Below, piece after piece: positions 20,963 to 29,252 of a DNA stretch of 64,000 nt. Origin of the DNA: Erythrobacter sp. NAP1 (GTDB lineage: Bacteria; Pseudomonadota; Alphaproteobacteria; Sphingomonadales; Sphingomonadaceae); contig NZ_CH672390.1 in assembly GCF_000152865.1 (NCBI RefSeq), positions 2,273,468 to 2,337,467 of the forward strand, given 5' to 3'. The notes beneath the pieces are model-generated. The model worked only from the letters and a program-made list of their open reading frames with translations. It did not search any database and was not told where the DNA came from. Both the position numbers and the translations under genes were made by a program. Numbering within the stretch: position 1 is the stretch's first letter; every line of letters begins with the position of its first letter.

Positions 20963-21223
20963 ATGGCCAATTCGCCGCAAGCCCGTAAGCGCATTCGTCG
21001 CAACAACCGCCGTGCCGAAGTGAACGGCGCGCGCATGAGCCGCATTCGTAGCCACGTGAAGAAGGTCGAAGCGGCCTGCGAAGCTGGCGACAAGGATGCA
21101 GCAGCAGCAGCTCTCAAGGCTGCTCAGCCTGAACTGGCTCGCGGTGTCGCACGCGGCGTGATGCACAAGAACACCGTCGCGCGGAAGATGTCGCGCCTGA
21201 CGAAGCGAGTCGCCGCTCTCTAA
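20963..21223 (+). CDS. rpsT: Ribosomal protein bS20
   Basis: 86-aa 30S subunit protein that binds 16S rRNA. It begins [17 protein letters not shown] and continues with the basic helical pattern and the late [16 protein letters not shown] stretch of S20. It lies directly upstream of dnaA, a neighbourhood conserved in many alphaproteobacteria, and is followed by its own terminator. Confidence 0.96.
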   Translation: MANSPQARKRIRRNNRRAEVNGARMSRIRSHVKKVEAACEAGDKDAAAAALKAAQPELARGVARGVMHKNTVARKMSRLTKRVAAL

Positions 21224-21288
21224 GTCAGTTTCGCAAGCGCGATTCGGCCTCTCCGTGAGCCGCCGGTTACGCGTTTGGACTTAAGGAA

Positions 21289-21297
21289 TGTGGATAA
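21289..21297 (-). promoter_or_regulatory. Perfect DnaA box upstream of dnaA
   Basis: TGTGGATAA, the exact reverse complement of the consensus TTATCCACA, lies in the 455-bp gap between rpsT and dnaA and touches the rpsT terminator stem. A weaker 7/9 match (TGTGACCAA) follows at 21330-21338. One perfect box here fits dnaA autoregulation. Confidence 0.65.
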
Positions 21298-21330
21298 GGG
21301 TCGTGCCGATTGGGACGGCCCTTTTCTTTT
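21296..21330 (+). terminator. rpsT terminator
   Basis: AAGGGTCGT (21296-21304) pairs with ACGGCCCTT (21315-21323), with one G-U pair, and is followed by a T-rich tract (TTTTCTTTT, 21322-21330). It separates rpsT from the dnaA leader. Confidence 0.75.
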
Positions 21331-21575
21331 GTGACCAATGTGACAGGGCAGGCCGCCGAGAATGTCAGGAAACTCAACGATTCGCGGCCTCAGAAATCGA
21401 AAATCTATGTAAATCAGTGACTTGTACGTACGCCTGCGGGGTTGCGCCGAGTCAACAAATATATTTCGATTTTATTGCAATTCCCCGCTTGCTCTCAGCG
21501 CCCAACAGTTCTTTATTCGTCTCTCACCCGGAGCGGGACAGACCGGGTGCCACATAGTTTAGCTGACGGGGGATC

Positions 21576-21597
21576 CCGGAAAAACACCATTTTCCGG
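21576..21597 (+). promoter_or_regulatory. Inverted repeat in the dnaA leader
   Basis: CCGGAAAA (21576-21583) and TTTTCCGG (21590-21597) form a perfect 8-bp hairpin with a 6-nt loop, about 80 nt before the dnaA start codon. The surrounding leader (21331-21678) holds no gene; it is comparatively AT-rich around 21400-21500. Operator or mRNA structure are both possible. Confidence 0.45.
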
Positions 21598-21678
21598 TCA
21601 GGGACGTTATTGCCTGTCAAATGTTTGAAGTCGCACCTCGGACAGCGGTTCCGGGTACGGGAGAGTAGTGGGGTTTCA

Positions 21679-23139
21679 ATGGTGCACAAGATGGACAAGA
21701 CGCGGACAACGCGTCGCAGCGCGGATGATGATTTGATGGAAGATGCCGAAGCCGTAAATCTCGCAGCTGACTGGGCTGATATCAGTCAGGGACTGCGAAA
21801 GGACCTCGGCCACCAATTGCACAGTCAGTGGATCAAGCCGATCCAGGTTGGTTCGATCAACAAGGAAACGGGCACGCTTGACCTGTTTCTCCCAACCGAA
21901 TTCTCAGCCAACTGGGTGAAGGATCGTTTTCACGACCGCCTTCAGCTCGCGTGGAAGATCGTGCGCGGCGACGTGCGCAACGTGAACATCCAAGTTCACC
22001 CGGGTCGCCGCCAGCTGCCTGAACTGCGTATCGACGATGGCCGCCGTCCGGCCAATGACGGCGCGAGCGCGATTGCGGTTGCCGCGGGCACGATCGGCGA
22101 TGCAGGCTTTACCTCGAGCGTCGGTCTCGACCCTTCGCTCACCTTCCAGGCATTCGTCACCGGCGAAGCCAATGTGCTCGCCTGCAATGCAGCACAGCGC
22201 ATGGCCGCGACCGAACAGCCGCAATTTTCGCCGCTCTACCTCAAGGCCGCGACTGGTCAGGGCAAGACGCACCTGCTGCACGCAATCGGCCACGCCTTCC
22301 TGCAGGCTCACCCGCGCGCTCGCATTTTCTACTGCTCGGCAGAGCGGTTCATGGTCGAGTTCGTGCAGGCTCTCAAAGCCAACCAGATGATCGAGTTCAA
22401 GGCGCGCCTGCGCAGCTTCGACCTGCTGCTGGTGGACGACATCCAGTTCATCATCGGCAAAGCTTCGGCTCAGGAAGAGTTGCTTTACACGATCGATGCT
22501 CTGCTCGCCGAGGGCAAGCGACTTGTCTTTGCAGCCGACCGCGCACCGCAGGCATTGGACGGTGTCGAACCGCGGCTTCTGTCGCGCCTTTCGATGGGGC
22601 TCGTCGCCGACATTCAGGCGGCCGATATCGAGCTTCGCAAGAAGATCCTTGAATCGAAGCTGTCGCGTTTTGCGCCGCTCAGCGTTCCAGAAGACGTGAT
22701 CGACTTCCTCGCCCGCACGATCACGCGCAATGTTCGCGAGCTGGTCGGCGGTCTCAACAAGCTGATCGCTTACGCTCAGCTGACGGGTCAGGAAGTTTCG
22801 CTGCAACTCGCGGAAGAACAGCTGACCGATATCCTGTCAGCGAACCGCCGCCGGATCACGATCGACGAGATTCAGCGCACGGTCTGCCAGTTCTACCGGA
22901 TCGACCGCAGCGAGATGAGTTCGAAGCGCCGTGCGCGCGCCGTGGTTCGCCCGCGTCAGGTGGCGATGTACCTCTCGAAGGTGCTGACCCCGCGTTCCTA
23001 CCCGGAAATCGGCCGCAAATTCGGTGGCCGTGACCACTCTACCGTCATCCACGCCGTGCGCCTGATCGAAGATCTGCGTCAGCGCGATGCCGACATGGAT
23101 GGCGATGTCCGCAGCTTGTTGAGGCAGCTGGAAAGCTGA
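21679..23139 (+). CDS. dnaA: DnaA, chromosomal replication initiator
   Basis: 486 aa from the ATG at 21679. Domain I is followed by a linker; the AAA+ domain has Walker A as ATGQGKTHLLHAIG and Walker B LLLVDDIQF. The C-terminal DNA-binding domain carries KVLTPRSYPEIGRKFGGRDH and STVIHAVRLIE. Walker A has Ala-Thr-Gly-Gln where many DnaA proteins have GGxGLGKTH, but the GKT core is intact. A longer in-frame extension to a TTG at 21442 has no family support. A perfect DnaA box upstream suggests autoregulation. Confidence 0.96.
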   Translation: MVHKMDKTRTTRRSADDDLMEDAEAVNLAADWADISQGLRKDLGHQLHSQWIKPIQVGSINKETGTLDLFLPTEFSANWVKDRFHDRLQLAWKIVRGDVRNVNIQVHPGRRQLPELRIDDGRRPANDGASAIAVAAGTIGDAGFTSSVGLDPSLTFQAFVTGEANVLACNAAQRMAATEQPQFSPLYLKAATGQGKTHLLHAIGHAFLQAHPRARIFYCSAERFMVEFVQALKANQMIEFKARLRSFDLLLVDDIQFIIGKASAQEELLYTIDALLAEGKRLVFAADRAPQALDGVEPRLLSRLSMGLVADIQAADIELRKKILESKLSRFAPLSVPEDVIDFLARTITRNVRELVGGLNKLIAYAQLTGQEVSLQLAEEQLTDILSANRRRITIDEIQRTVCQFYRIDRSEMSSKRRARAVVRPRQVAMYLSKVLTPRSYPEIGRKFGGRDHSTVIHAVRLIEDLRQRDADMDGDVRSLLRQLES

Positions 23140-23209
23140 TCTCAATTCCACTGGCGGTGCACTCCCGGTCAACGGCATGTGCACCGCCAGACCAGCCTCG
23201 GCCAACAGC

Positions 23210-23293
23210 TTGACCACAGCCTTATCCCATCGGCTGCCCACAGACTTGTGCGCAACCTATTCACATGCGCTCCACAGCCTGCCAACAGGCTGT
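23210..23293. other. CCACA-type motif cluster and hairpin after dnaA
   Basis: The gap downstream of dnaA has four evenly spaced (C/T)CACA elements: TTGACCACA (23210-23218), CCCACA (23237-23242), CTATTCACA (23257-23265, one mismatch to TTATNCACA) and CCACA (23272-23276). The first and third resemble weak DnaA boxes. An inverted repeat ACAGCCT/AGGCTGT (23274-23280, 23287-23293) overlaps the ribosome-site position of the next gene. Whether DnaA binds here is unknown. Confidence 0.3.
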
Positions 23294-23295
23294 CC

Positions 23296-24060
23296 ATGAG
23301 CTTATCACCTGCAAGGCTGGACCGTTTTGCGCGCCACATCGTGCTTCCCGAGATCGGCGGAGCGGGTCAGGTGGCCCTGTCTCAAAAGCATGTCGCGGTG
23401 ATCGGCCTTGGCGGGATCGGCTCGCCCGCGCTGCAATATCTGGCGGGCGCCGGCATTGGCCGCTTCACGCTGGTGGACGATGATGCGGTCGATGTTTCCA
23501 ACCTCCAGCGCCAGACCATTTTCACGCAGCGCGATGTCGGCCACGGCAAGGCGACCAGCGCGCGGCGCTGGCTGGCGAATTTCGACGATGCCCTGGATGT
23601 GACCCTCAGCGACAGCCGGGTGAGCGCGGACAACGCTGCTGCCCTGCTGGACGGGGTCGATCTGGTGCTCGACGGAACGGACAATTTCGCGACGCGGCTC
23701 GCGGTATCGGATGCCTGTGTGAAGGCAGGCGTGCCGCTCCTGTCAGCTGCGGTCGGGCGCTTTCAGGGTCAGGTCGGTGCCTTTGCAGGGCACTTGCCCG
23801 ATCAGCCCTGCTACCGCTGCTTCGTCGGCGATGCTTTCGACGCCGAGGACTGCGACACCTGCGCAGAGGATGGCATGCTCGGCGCCATGGCAGGATGGGC
23901 CGGAAGCTTCGCGGCGATGCAGTCGGTTCGGGTGCTGCTGGAAGGCGTGAGCCGGCTCGGCAATCCGATGTGGGGCAAGCTGCATATCCTCGATGGCCTG
24001 AAGCCGGGCCTTCGCACGCTCAACATCGCCAAGGACCTCGCCTGCAAGGCCTGCGGTTAG
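23296..24060 (+). CDS. HesA/MoeB/ThiF family E1-like adenylyltransferase
   Basis: 254 aa. ATP-dependent enzyme that adenylates the C-terminal Gly-Gly of a sulfur-carrier protein for molybdopterin or thiamine synthesis. It has the ATP-binding GLGGIG, the LVDDDAVDVSNLQRQ stretch, DGTDNFATR, and two zinc-binding pairs (CYRC and CKAC near the end). The start was set at MSLSPARLDRFARH, where family similarity begins. No moaD or thiS partner is nearby, so MoeB versus ThiF cannot be decided. Confidence 0.88.
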   Translation: MSLSPARLDRFARHIVLPEIGGAGQVALSQKHVAVIGLGGIGSPALQYLAGAGIGRFTLVDDDAVDVSNLQRQTIFTQRDVGHGKATSARRWLANFDDALDVTLSDSRVSADNAAALLDGVDLVLDGTDNFATRLAVSDACVKAGVPLLSAAVGRFQGQVGAFAGHLPDQPCYRCFVGDAFDAEDCDTCAEDGMLGAMAGWAGSFAAMQSVRVLLEGVSRLGNPMWGKLHILDGLKPGLRTLNIAKDLACKACG

Positions 24061-24065
24061 GCGTG

Positions 24066-24536
24066 CTACCAGCCGCGCTGCTTTCGCTGGTTCAACTGCT
24101 CGATCATTGATGGGCGGTCGGCGTCAGGATCTGGGCGACAGACCTCGCCCGATCGTGTTTTCTCGCAAATCCTGCCTAACCGGTCGCGACCCGGCTCGGG
24201 TGTGTCGAGGACAAAATAGAGGATCACGAGAACGCCCGGAATTCCGGCAGCCAGCATCTTGTATCCGATCGATGCGCCGATCCCTCCGCTCGCCACACTC
24301 GCGGTGTTGCGGCCCTTGACCCCTTCGCTGACCTTGCGCGCACCGCAAAAAGCGAGCGCCCCGCCGAAGATGATAAGGAGCACCGGCAACGCCACAGCAG
24401 CAATCATCGTGGCAAAGATCATGTCGCCATCGATCAGGCAGCGCGTGCTGAAGCACTCGGCCCAGTACCAGGCGAGATAGGCATAGGGCGCGCCGAACAC
24501 GCCCAACAGGATGATCGTCCTTATCGACATGGGCAC
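24066..24536 (-). CDS. Hypothetical membrane protein
   Basis: 156 aa, family not recognised. Three predicted helices (IILLGVFGAPYAYLAWYWA, ATMIAAVALPVLLIIFGGALAF, and a segment around MLAAGIPGVLVILYFVL) and a charged soluble C-terminal tail with two Cys (CEKT, VCRPD). Start at 24536 or 24530. It converges on the E1-like gene with a 5-bp gap. Confidence 0.6.
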   Translation of the reverse strand: MPMSIRTIILLGVFGAPYAYLAWYWAECFSTRCLIDGDMIFATMIAAVALPVLLIIFGGALAFCGARKVSEGVKGRNTASVASGGIGASIGYKMLAAGIPGVLVILYFVLDTPEPGRDRLGRICEKTRSGEVCRPDPDADRPSMIEQLNQRKQRGW

Positions 24537-24599
24537 ATGCTTAGCGCGAAGTGGTTAAGGCCCGGTGCGCAGCGTATTCTCGGAACGTTTGGCCTTGCT

Positions 24600-24620
24600 T
24601 GTTTGTAAGTCAGACAAACA
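24600..24620. promoter_or_regulatory. Palindrome upstream of a small membrane protein gene
   Basis: TGTTTGT (24600-24606) and ACAAACA (24614-24620) are exact reverse complements separated by 7 bp. The element ends directly at the ribosome site of the 68-aa gene, so a bound protein or an mRNA hairpin there could control its expression. Confidence 0.35.
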
Positions 24621-24636
24621 CGAAAGGAATACTATC

Positions 24637-24843
24637 ATGACAGGCGCAGTCCTATCGCTTTTCACCCTTGGCGCAGTTGGCACGTTTGCCCTCAGCCAGT
24701 ACCGCAAGATGAAGAAGGAGCTTCCCGACGACAGGGAAGTGCGTCCCGAAGACAAAATCGCGGTCAAGCAGAGCCTCGCGAAAAACGATCCAGTTCAGCA
24801 GACCTCCGCGAGCCACGGCACACCGTCGCGCCAGCCTGCATAA
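24637..24843 (+). CDS. Small hypothetical membrane-anchored protein
   Basis: 68 aa. One N-terminal hydrophobic helix (GAVLSLFTLGAVGTFALS) and a hydrophilic tail rich in Lys, Asp, Gln and Ser. The ATG follows GAAAGGAA, a good ribosome site, and a terminator follows the stop, so it looks like a genuine monocistronic gene. Family unknown. Confidence 0.6.
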   Translation: MTGAVLSLFTLGAVGTFALSQYRKMKKELPDDREVRPEDKIAVKQSLAKNDPVQQTSASHGTPSRQPA

Positions 24844-24861
24844 ATTGGACGACACGCAAGA

Positions 24862-24893
24862 AAAAAGGCCGCGCTCACCAGCGCGGCCTTTTT
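24862..24893. terminator. Bidirectional terminator
   Basis: AAAAAGGCCGCGCT (24862-24875) pairs perfectly with AGCGCGGCCTTTTT (24880-24893) around a 4-nt loop. The A-run and T-run make it work on either strand, between the 68-aa gene and the convergent class II aldolase gene. Confidence 0.92.
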
Positions 24894-24919
24894 CGTGTTT
24901 GCCCCTGAAGTCAACCTTC

Positions 24920-25765
24920 CTAGTGGTCGTGGCCCGGATTCTGGCGCTCGAGCTTTCGCAGCAGGCCCGGCCACACGAGGTTATCGCCCATGCCCGGCGT
25001 GAAAGCGGGCTTGGCCTGTTCGAACACGCGCGCCGCCATCGCTTCGCTTTCCTCCACCAGCCCGGCATCGCTTCCCACCGCCTGCGCCAGGATCTGCGTC
25101 TTGCAGCTGTTTTCGAGCAGATACATCCGCAGGAAGGCGAGCGCGCAGTTGTGGCCAATCGTCAGCGTGCCGTGATTGCGCAGCATCAGCAGGTTCTTGT
25201 CGCCGATGTCGGCCACAAGCCGCTCGCGTTCGTCGAGGTCGAGCGCGATGCCCTCGTAATCGTGATAGGCGAGATCATCATGCACCTGCATCGCGAACTG
25301 GGTGTAACGCCTCAGCCCTTCCTTCTGGACCGACACGGCAACCCCATAGGGCGTGTGCACGTGGATCACGCAGCCCGCATCCTCGCGCGCAGAGTGCACC
25401 GCGCTGTGGATCGTGAAACCTGCCGGATTGGTGAAATAGGGCGTTTCCTGCTGCGGCACGCCGTTCATGTCGATCTTGACCAGCGAGGATGCCGTCATCT
25501 CTTCGAACATCACGCCATAGGGATTGATTAAGAAGCGCTCTTCGCCGTTCTCGTCAGGCAGCCGCGCAGAGATGTGCGTGAAGACAAGGTCGGTCCATCC
25601 GTAGAGAGCGCAAAGGCGATAGGTCGCCGCAAGCTCGTAGCGCAATTGCCACTCGGCATCCGAGACCTGGCCTTCGAGGCGGTCGACCTTCGTGGGGTCG
25701 GGAATGTCGAAGTTCTGCGCGATGGCCATCGTGCCCTGCGGGGGCTGTTGGTGCGCTGTTGCCAT
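24920..25765 (-). CDS. Class II aldolase/adducin family protein
   Basis: 281 aa. Zinc-dependent class II aldolase-type fold: LCALYGWTDLVFTHISARLP near the start, HVHTPYG with metal-ligand His, and LRNHGTLTIGHN with the third His. Members act on sugar phosphates or other hydroxy/keto acids; the long N-terminal extension and HDH-ending tail resemble a group of uncharacterised proteobacterial members. GGGAG precedes the ATG. Substrate cannot be told from context. Confidence 0.85.
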   Translation of the reverse strand: MATAHQQPPQGTMAIAQNFDIPDPTKVDRLEGQVSDAEWQLRYELAATYRLCALYGWTDLVFTHISARLPDENGEERFLINPYGVMFEEMTASSLVKIDMNGVPQQETPYFTNPAGFTIHSAVHSAREDAGCVIHVHTPYGVAVSVQKEGLRRYTQFAMQVHDDLAYHDYEGIALDLDERERLVADIGDKNLLMLRNHGTLTIGHNCALAFLRMYLLENSCKTQILAQAVGSDAGLVEESEAMAARVFEQAKPAFTPGMGDNLVWPGLLRKLERQNPGHDH

Positions 25766-25818
25766 TGTTTGTCTCCCTCAAAGTCTCGATTCGCTTCTCG
25801 AAGCGAAGCATCACCCAA

Positions 25819-26532
25819 TCATCCTAGCACTTCGTCGACCCATTGCGGGACCAATTGTCCGGCAGGGCCGTGGCGCGAAGTGGCGAAGAAGTGGCTGCCC
25901 TCGCTTGGCTCGAGATTGAGCTCGAGCGTGTCGGCGCCGTATGCGCGTGCCTCCTGCACGAAGCCCGCCGCGGGGTGGACCGCGCCGCTGGTCCCGATAC
26001 TGACGAACAGGTCGCAGGTGGCGAGCGCCGAATAGATCCGCTCCATCTGATAGGGCATCTCACCAAACCACACGACGTCGGGTCGCAAGGTCGGAGCCTG
26101 GCAGACCGGGCATGCCGGGCGCTGTCCGTCTTTGGCTGACATCGGCGCATCCCAGCGCGCGCGGGTCTCGCAAGACTGGCAAAGCGCGCTTTTTAACTCG
26201 CCATGCATGTGAAGGACGCGGGCCGATCCACCGCGTTCATGCAGGTCATCGACGTTCTGTGTAACCAGCAGCAAGTCGCCAGCAAACTCCGCCTCCAGCC
26301 GCGCGAGCGCATGGTGCGCGGGGTTCGGTTTGACACTGCCCAACGCCTCGCGCCGCGCATCGTAAAAACCGAGTACGAGATCGGGATTGCGAGCAAATCC
26401 TTCGGGCGTTGCCACGTCTTCGATGCGGTGCTGCTCCCACAACCCTCCTTCGGAACGGAACGTGTCGATCCCACTTTCGGCGGAAATGCCTGCGCCGGTC
26501 AGGATTACGATGGAGCTTGGAGTTTCTGACAT
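25819..26532 (-). CDS. cobB: CobB-type Sir2 NAD-dependent protein deacylase
   Basis: 237 aa. Sirtuin with GAGISAESGIDTFR (NAD binding), TQNVDDLHERGG, the catalytic His in HMHGE, and a zinc module from CQSC and CPVC. GTSGAVHPAAGF and the LNLEPS stretch complete the Rossmann core. The Ala-Glu-Ser-Gly motif with Tyr/Arg in FYDARRE resembles bacterial class III (desuccinylase-capable) sirtuins. It removes acyl groups from lysines, for example on acetyl-CoA synthetase. The start at 26532 is 44 bp from the divergent acyltransferase gene. Confidence 0.94.
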   Translation of the reverse strand: MSETPSSIVILTGAGISAESGIDTFRSEGGLWEQHRIEDVATPEGFARNPDLVLGFYDARREALGSVKPNPAHHALARLEAEFAGDLLLVTQNVDDLHERGGSARVLHMHGELKSALCQSCETRARWDAPMSAKDGQRPACPVCQAPTLRPDVVWFGEMPYQMERIYSALATCDLFVSIGTSGAVHPAAGFVQEARAYGADTLELNLEPSEGSHFFATSRHGPAGQLVPQWVDEVLG

Positions 26533-26576
26533 GTGGCCGGAATGTTTACCAAATCGGCTTACCACGCAAGGCCAGC

Positions 26577-28439
26577 ATGGCGACAACTTTGCCCCCTCAC
26601 TATCGCCCGGACATTGACGGGCTGCGCGCGCTCGCCGTGTTGCCGGTGCTGCTGTACCATGCAGGACTTCCCGGCTTTTCAGGCGGCTACATCGGGGTCG
26701 ACATATTCTTCGTGATCTCGGGCTTCCTGATTACCGGGATCATAGTGCGAGAGATCGACGCCGACACCTTCTCGATCCTCGACTTCTACGAACGCCGGGC
26801 GCGGCGGATCCTGCCCGCTCTCCTAGCGATGATCGCTTTCGTGCTGATCGGCGCGAGCTGGCTATTCCTGCCGAGCGACCTCGAAAGCGTAGGCCCTTCT
26901 GCGCTTGCCGCAGTGTTGTTCATGGCGAATGTCTGGCTGTTTACCGAAACCGGTTACTTTCAGGCCGATGCCGAGGTCACGCCGCTGCTTCACACCTGGT
27001 CGCTGGGTGTCGAGGAGCAGTTCTACATCGCGGTGCCCATCGGCCTGCTGCTGATCGCACGCTTCATGCCTAAAAGGCGTGTCGCCTTGCTGGTGTTGGC
27101 AACGCTCGCCAGCTTCGTCTGGGCAGTCGCGAAGCAGGCCGACAGCGATGGGTTTGCGTTCTACATGCTGCCGACGCGGGCGTGGGAATTGCTGGCAGGG
27201 TCGCTGCTGGCTCTGGGCATCGTCCCTCAGGTCAAGCGCCAGTGGGTTGCCGAAGCTCTGTGCGCCGGCGCGCTCGCCCTCATCGCCTTCGCGGTCGTCA
27301 CCTATGACAAGGCCACCGTCTTTCCGGGCATTACGGCCCTTGCCCCGGTCCTCGCTGCGGTGGCGCTGATCCATTGTGCGCCGGGTACGTCGGCAGGGCG
27401 GCTGCTGTCCCTCAAGGAGCCCGTCGCAATCGGGCTGATCAGCTATTCACTCTATCTGTGGCATTGGCCGCTGATCGTATTCTGGCGCTATATTCTGAGC
27501 GACAAGCTGACCCTCGTGGATTCGCTTGGACTGATCGCGGTATCGCTCGCAATCGCATGGGCAAGCTGGCGTTTCATCGAGCAGCCCTTCCGCAGCAAGG
27601 CACGCTTCCCCACACCTCGGATCTGGCGCTGGAGCCTTGGCGGGATGGGTCTTGCTGCCGCAGCGGCGCTAATTTTGATGTTCCAGGGCGGTTGGGAGAG
27701 CCGCTTCGAGCCCGGCACCTTGCGCTATGCAAAAGCAAGTGAGGATCACAGCCCGCTGCGCAGCGAGTGCATTGCAGACCGTGTCGGCGACCATTCACCG
27801 GCCTGCACCCTCGGGTCTGGAAGCGACGCGCCCACCGCCATGCTCTGGGGAGACAGCCACGGTGTCGAGATTGCCTATGTCCTCGGAGAACAAGCCTCCG
27901 CGCGCGGAGAGGCGCTGGTCCAGCGAACGCGCGGATCGTGCCCGCCTGCAATCGGCTACGATCCCGCGCGCGATCCTCGCTGCATCGCTTTCAATCAAAA
28001 CGTGCTTGAAGAAATCGCGGCAACGCCCTCGTTGCAGACCGTCTATCTCGCCGGATACTGGGAGCAAGGCCCCTATCGAAGTGCAGGCGTCGACAAGCTG
28101 ATCGACAAAACGATCACCGCGATTCAGGCTCTCGGACGCGAGGTCGTACTCGTCGGCCCTGTCCCCACTCAGCCGGTCGCGGTGCCCCGCCTGCTAGCCC
28201 TGCACGGTGAAGAGGCTGACACCACCTCGGCCGCACGCTTCCTCAGAAGGATCGGCTATTTCACGCAGCGATACCCCGAATGGCGGGCGCGCGGCGTGAC
28301 GATCATCGACACGCGCGACATTTTCATCAAAGGCGAGCGGACGGTCATTCTTGCGGGCGGAAGGCCGCTCTATTACGACGATAATCACCTGAGCCTCGCC
28401 GGAGCGCGCCGCCTGCTGGAACATATGCCTGGCAGCTGA
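26577..28439 (+). CDS. OafA/YrhL-type acyltransferase with C-terminal SGNH domain
   Basis: 620 aa. The first ~360 residues form a membrane acyltransferase-3 domain beginning YRPDIDGLRALAVLPVLLYH, with FFVISGFLITGII and the HTWSLGVEEQFY motif. The C-terminal part is a periplasmic SGNH domain: LWGDSHGVEIAY holds the nucleophilic Ser and DDNHLSLAGA the Asp/His pair. Such two-domain enzymes O-acetylate cell-envelope polysaccharides (lipopolysaccharide, peptidoglycan or exopolysaccharide). The target is unknown here. Confidence 0.92.
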   Translation: MATTLPPHYRPDIDGLRALAVLPVLLYHAGLPGFSGGYIGVDIFFVISGFLITGIIVREIDADTFSILDFYERRARRILPALLAMIAFVLIGASWLFLPSDLESVGPSALAAVLFMANVWLFTETGYFQADAEVTPLLHTWSLGVEEQFYIAVPIGLLLIARFMPKRRVALLVLATLASFVWAVAKQADSDGFAFYMLPTRAWELLAGSLLALGIVPQVKRQWVAEALCAGALALIAFAVVTYDKATVFPGITALAPVLAAVALIHCAPGTSAGRLLSLKEPVAIGLISYSLYLWHWPLIVFWRYILSDKLTLVDSLGLIAVSLAIAWASWRFIEQPFRSKARFPTPRIWRWSLGGMGLAAAAALILMFQGGWESRFEPGTLRYAKASEDHSPLRSECIADRVGDHSPACTLGSGSDAPTAMLWGDSHGVEIAYVLGEQASARGEALVQRTRGSCPPAIGYDPARDPRCIAFNQNVLEEIAATPSLQTVYLAGYWEQGPYRSAGVDKLIDKTITAIQALGREVVLVGPVPTQPVAVPRLLALHGEEADTTSAARFLRRIGYFTQRYPEWRARGVTIIDTRDIFIKGERTVILAGGRPLYYDDNHLSLAGARRLLEHMPGS

Positions 28440-28491
28440 CGGTCCCCCTCCCCCTAGCGAGGCCAAAGCGCACGCATACGAGGACGGATCG

Positions 28492-29220
28492 ATGGCAGAC
28501 TTCGCAGTGATCGGACACAAAGGCCGCATGGGCCAGGCGCTGGCTGACGCGATCAAGCAGGCGGGGCACAATCTGTGCGTAGGCGTCGATCTTGGCGGAG
28601 AGCCTGGCAAGCTGGTCGCAAAGTGCGACGTTATCGTCGACTTCTCGGCTCCCGATGCACTCGCAGCCAACCTCAAGGCAGCGACGAGCGCGGGCGTACC
28701 GATCCTGATCGGGACAACAGGGCTTGAGCCTTCGCACTTCTCTGCGATCGATGAAGCCGCCAAGGCGATCCCCGTGCTTCAGACCGGCAACACCTCGCTT
28801 GGCGTGACCTTGCTATCGGCGCTGGTCCGTGAGGCGGCGTCACGACTTGGTGATGATTGGGATATCGAGGTGCTCGAAATGCACCACCGCGCAAAGGTCG
28901 ATGCGCCATCGGGCACGGCCAAGCTGCTGGGTGAAGCCGCCGCCGAGGCACGCGGGATCGACCTGTCCGACAACATGGAAAGCGGGCGCCACGGCTATAC
29001 CGGCGAGCGCGGTGAAGGGCATATCGGCTTCGCCACTCTGCGCGGCGGCACGGTCGCAGGCGAGCACAGCGTTATCTTTGCCGGTAACGAGGAACGCCTG
29101 ACCCTCTCCCACTCGGCTGAAAACCGCATGATCTTTGCGCGCGGCGCAGTGCGCGGGGCCGAATGGCTGATGGGCAAGGAACCGGGCCGCTATTCGATGG
29201 AGGACGTGCTGGGGCTTTAA
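28492..29220 (+). CDS. dapB: DapB, 4-hydroxy-tetrahydrodipicolinate reductase
   Basis: 242 aa. NAD(P)H-dependent enzyme of the lysine/diaminopimelate pathway. The dinucleotide motif is GHKGRMGQAL, and the catalytic segment EMHHRAKVDAPSGTA supplies His and Lys. GRHGYTGERGEGHIGF and the late ENRMIFARGA are standard. The tetrahydrodipicolinate branch leads to peptidoglycan; dapE lies 4 kb downstream on the other strand. Confidence 0.96.
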   Translation: MADFAVIGHKGRMGQALADAIKQAGHNLCVGVDLGGEPGKLVAKCDVIVDFSAPDALAANLKAATSAGVPILIGTTGLEPSHFSAIDEAAKAIPVLQTGNTSLGVTLLSALVREAASRLGDDWDIEVLEMHHRAKVDAPSGTAKLLGEAAAEARGIDLSDNMESGRHGYTGERGEGHIGFATLRGGTVAGEHSVIFAGNEERLTLSHSAENRMIFARGAVRGAEWLMGKEPGRYSMEDVLGL

Positions 29221-29252
29221 TCCGCACCGGCACGAGTGAGGGGAAACACATC

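Noticed and set aside
21442..21678. N-terminal extension of DnaA from a TTG
   Set aside because: The extra 79 residues do not resemble DnaA domain I and would run through the leader hairpin.
23140..23295. Chromosomal origin of replication immediately after dnaA
   Set aside because: Only weak box-like motifs and no AT-rich unwinding region; left as a low-interest observation only.
29163..29252. Upstream extension of the M48 protease
   Set aside because: It overlaps the dapB end, and a strong ribosome site precedes the ATG at 29253.
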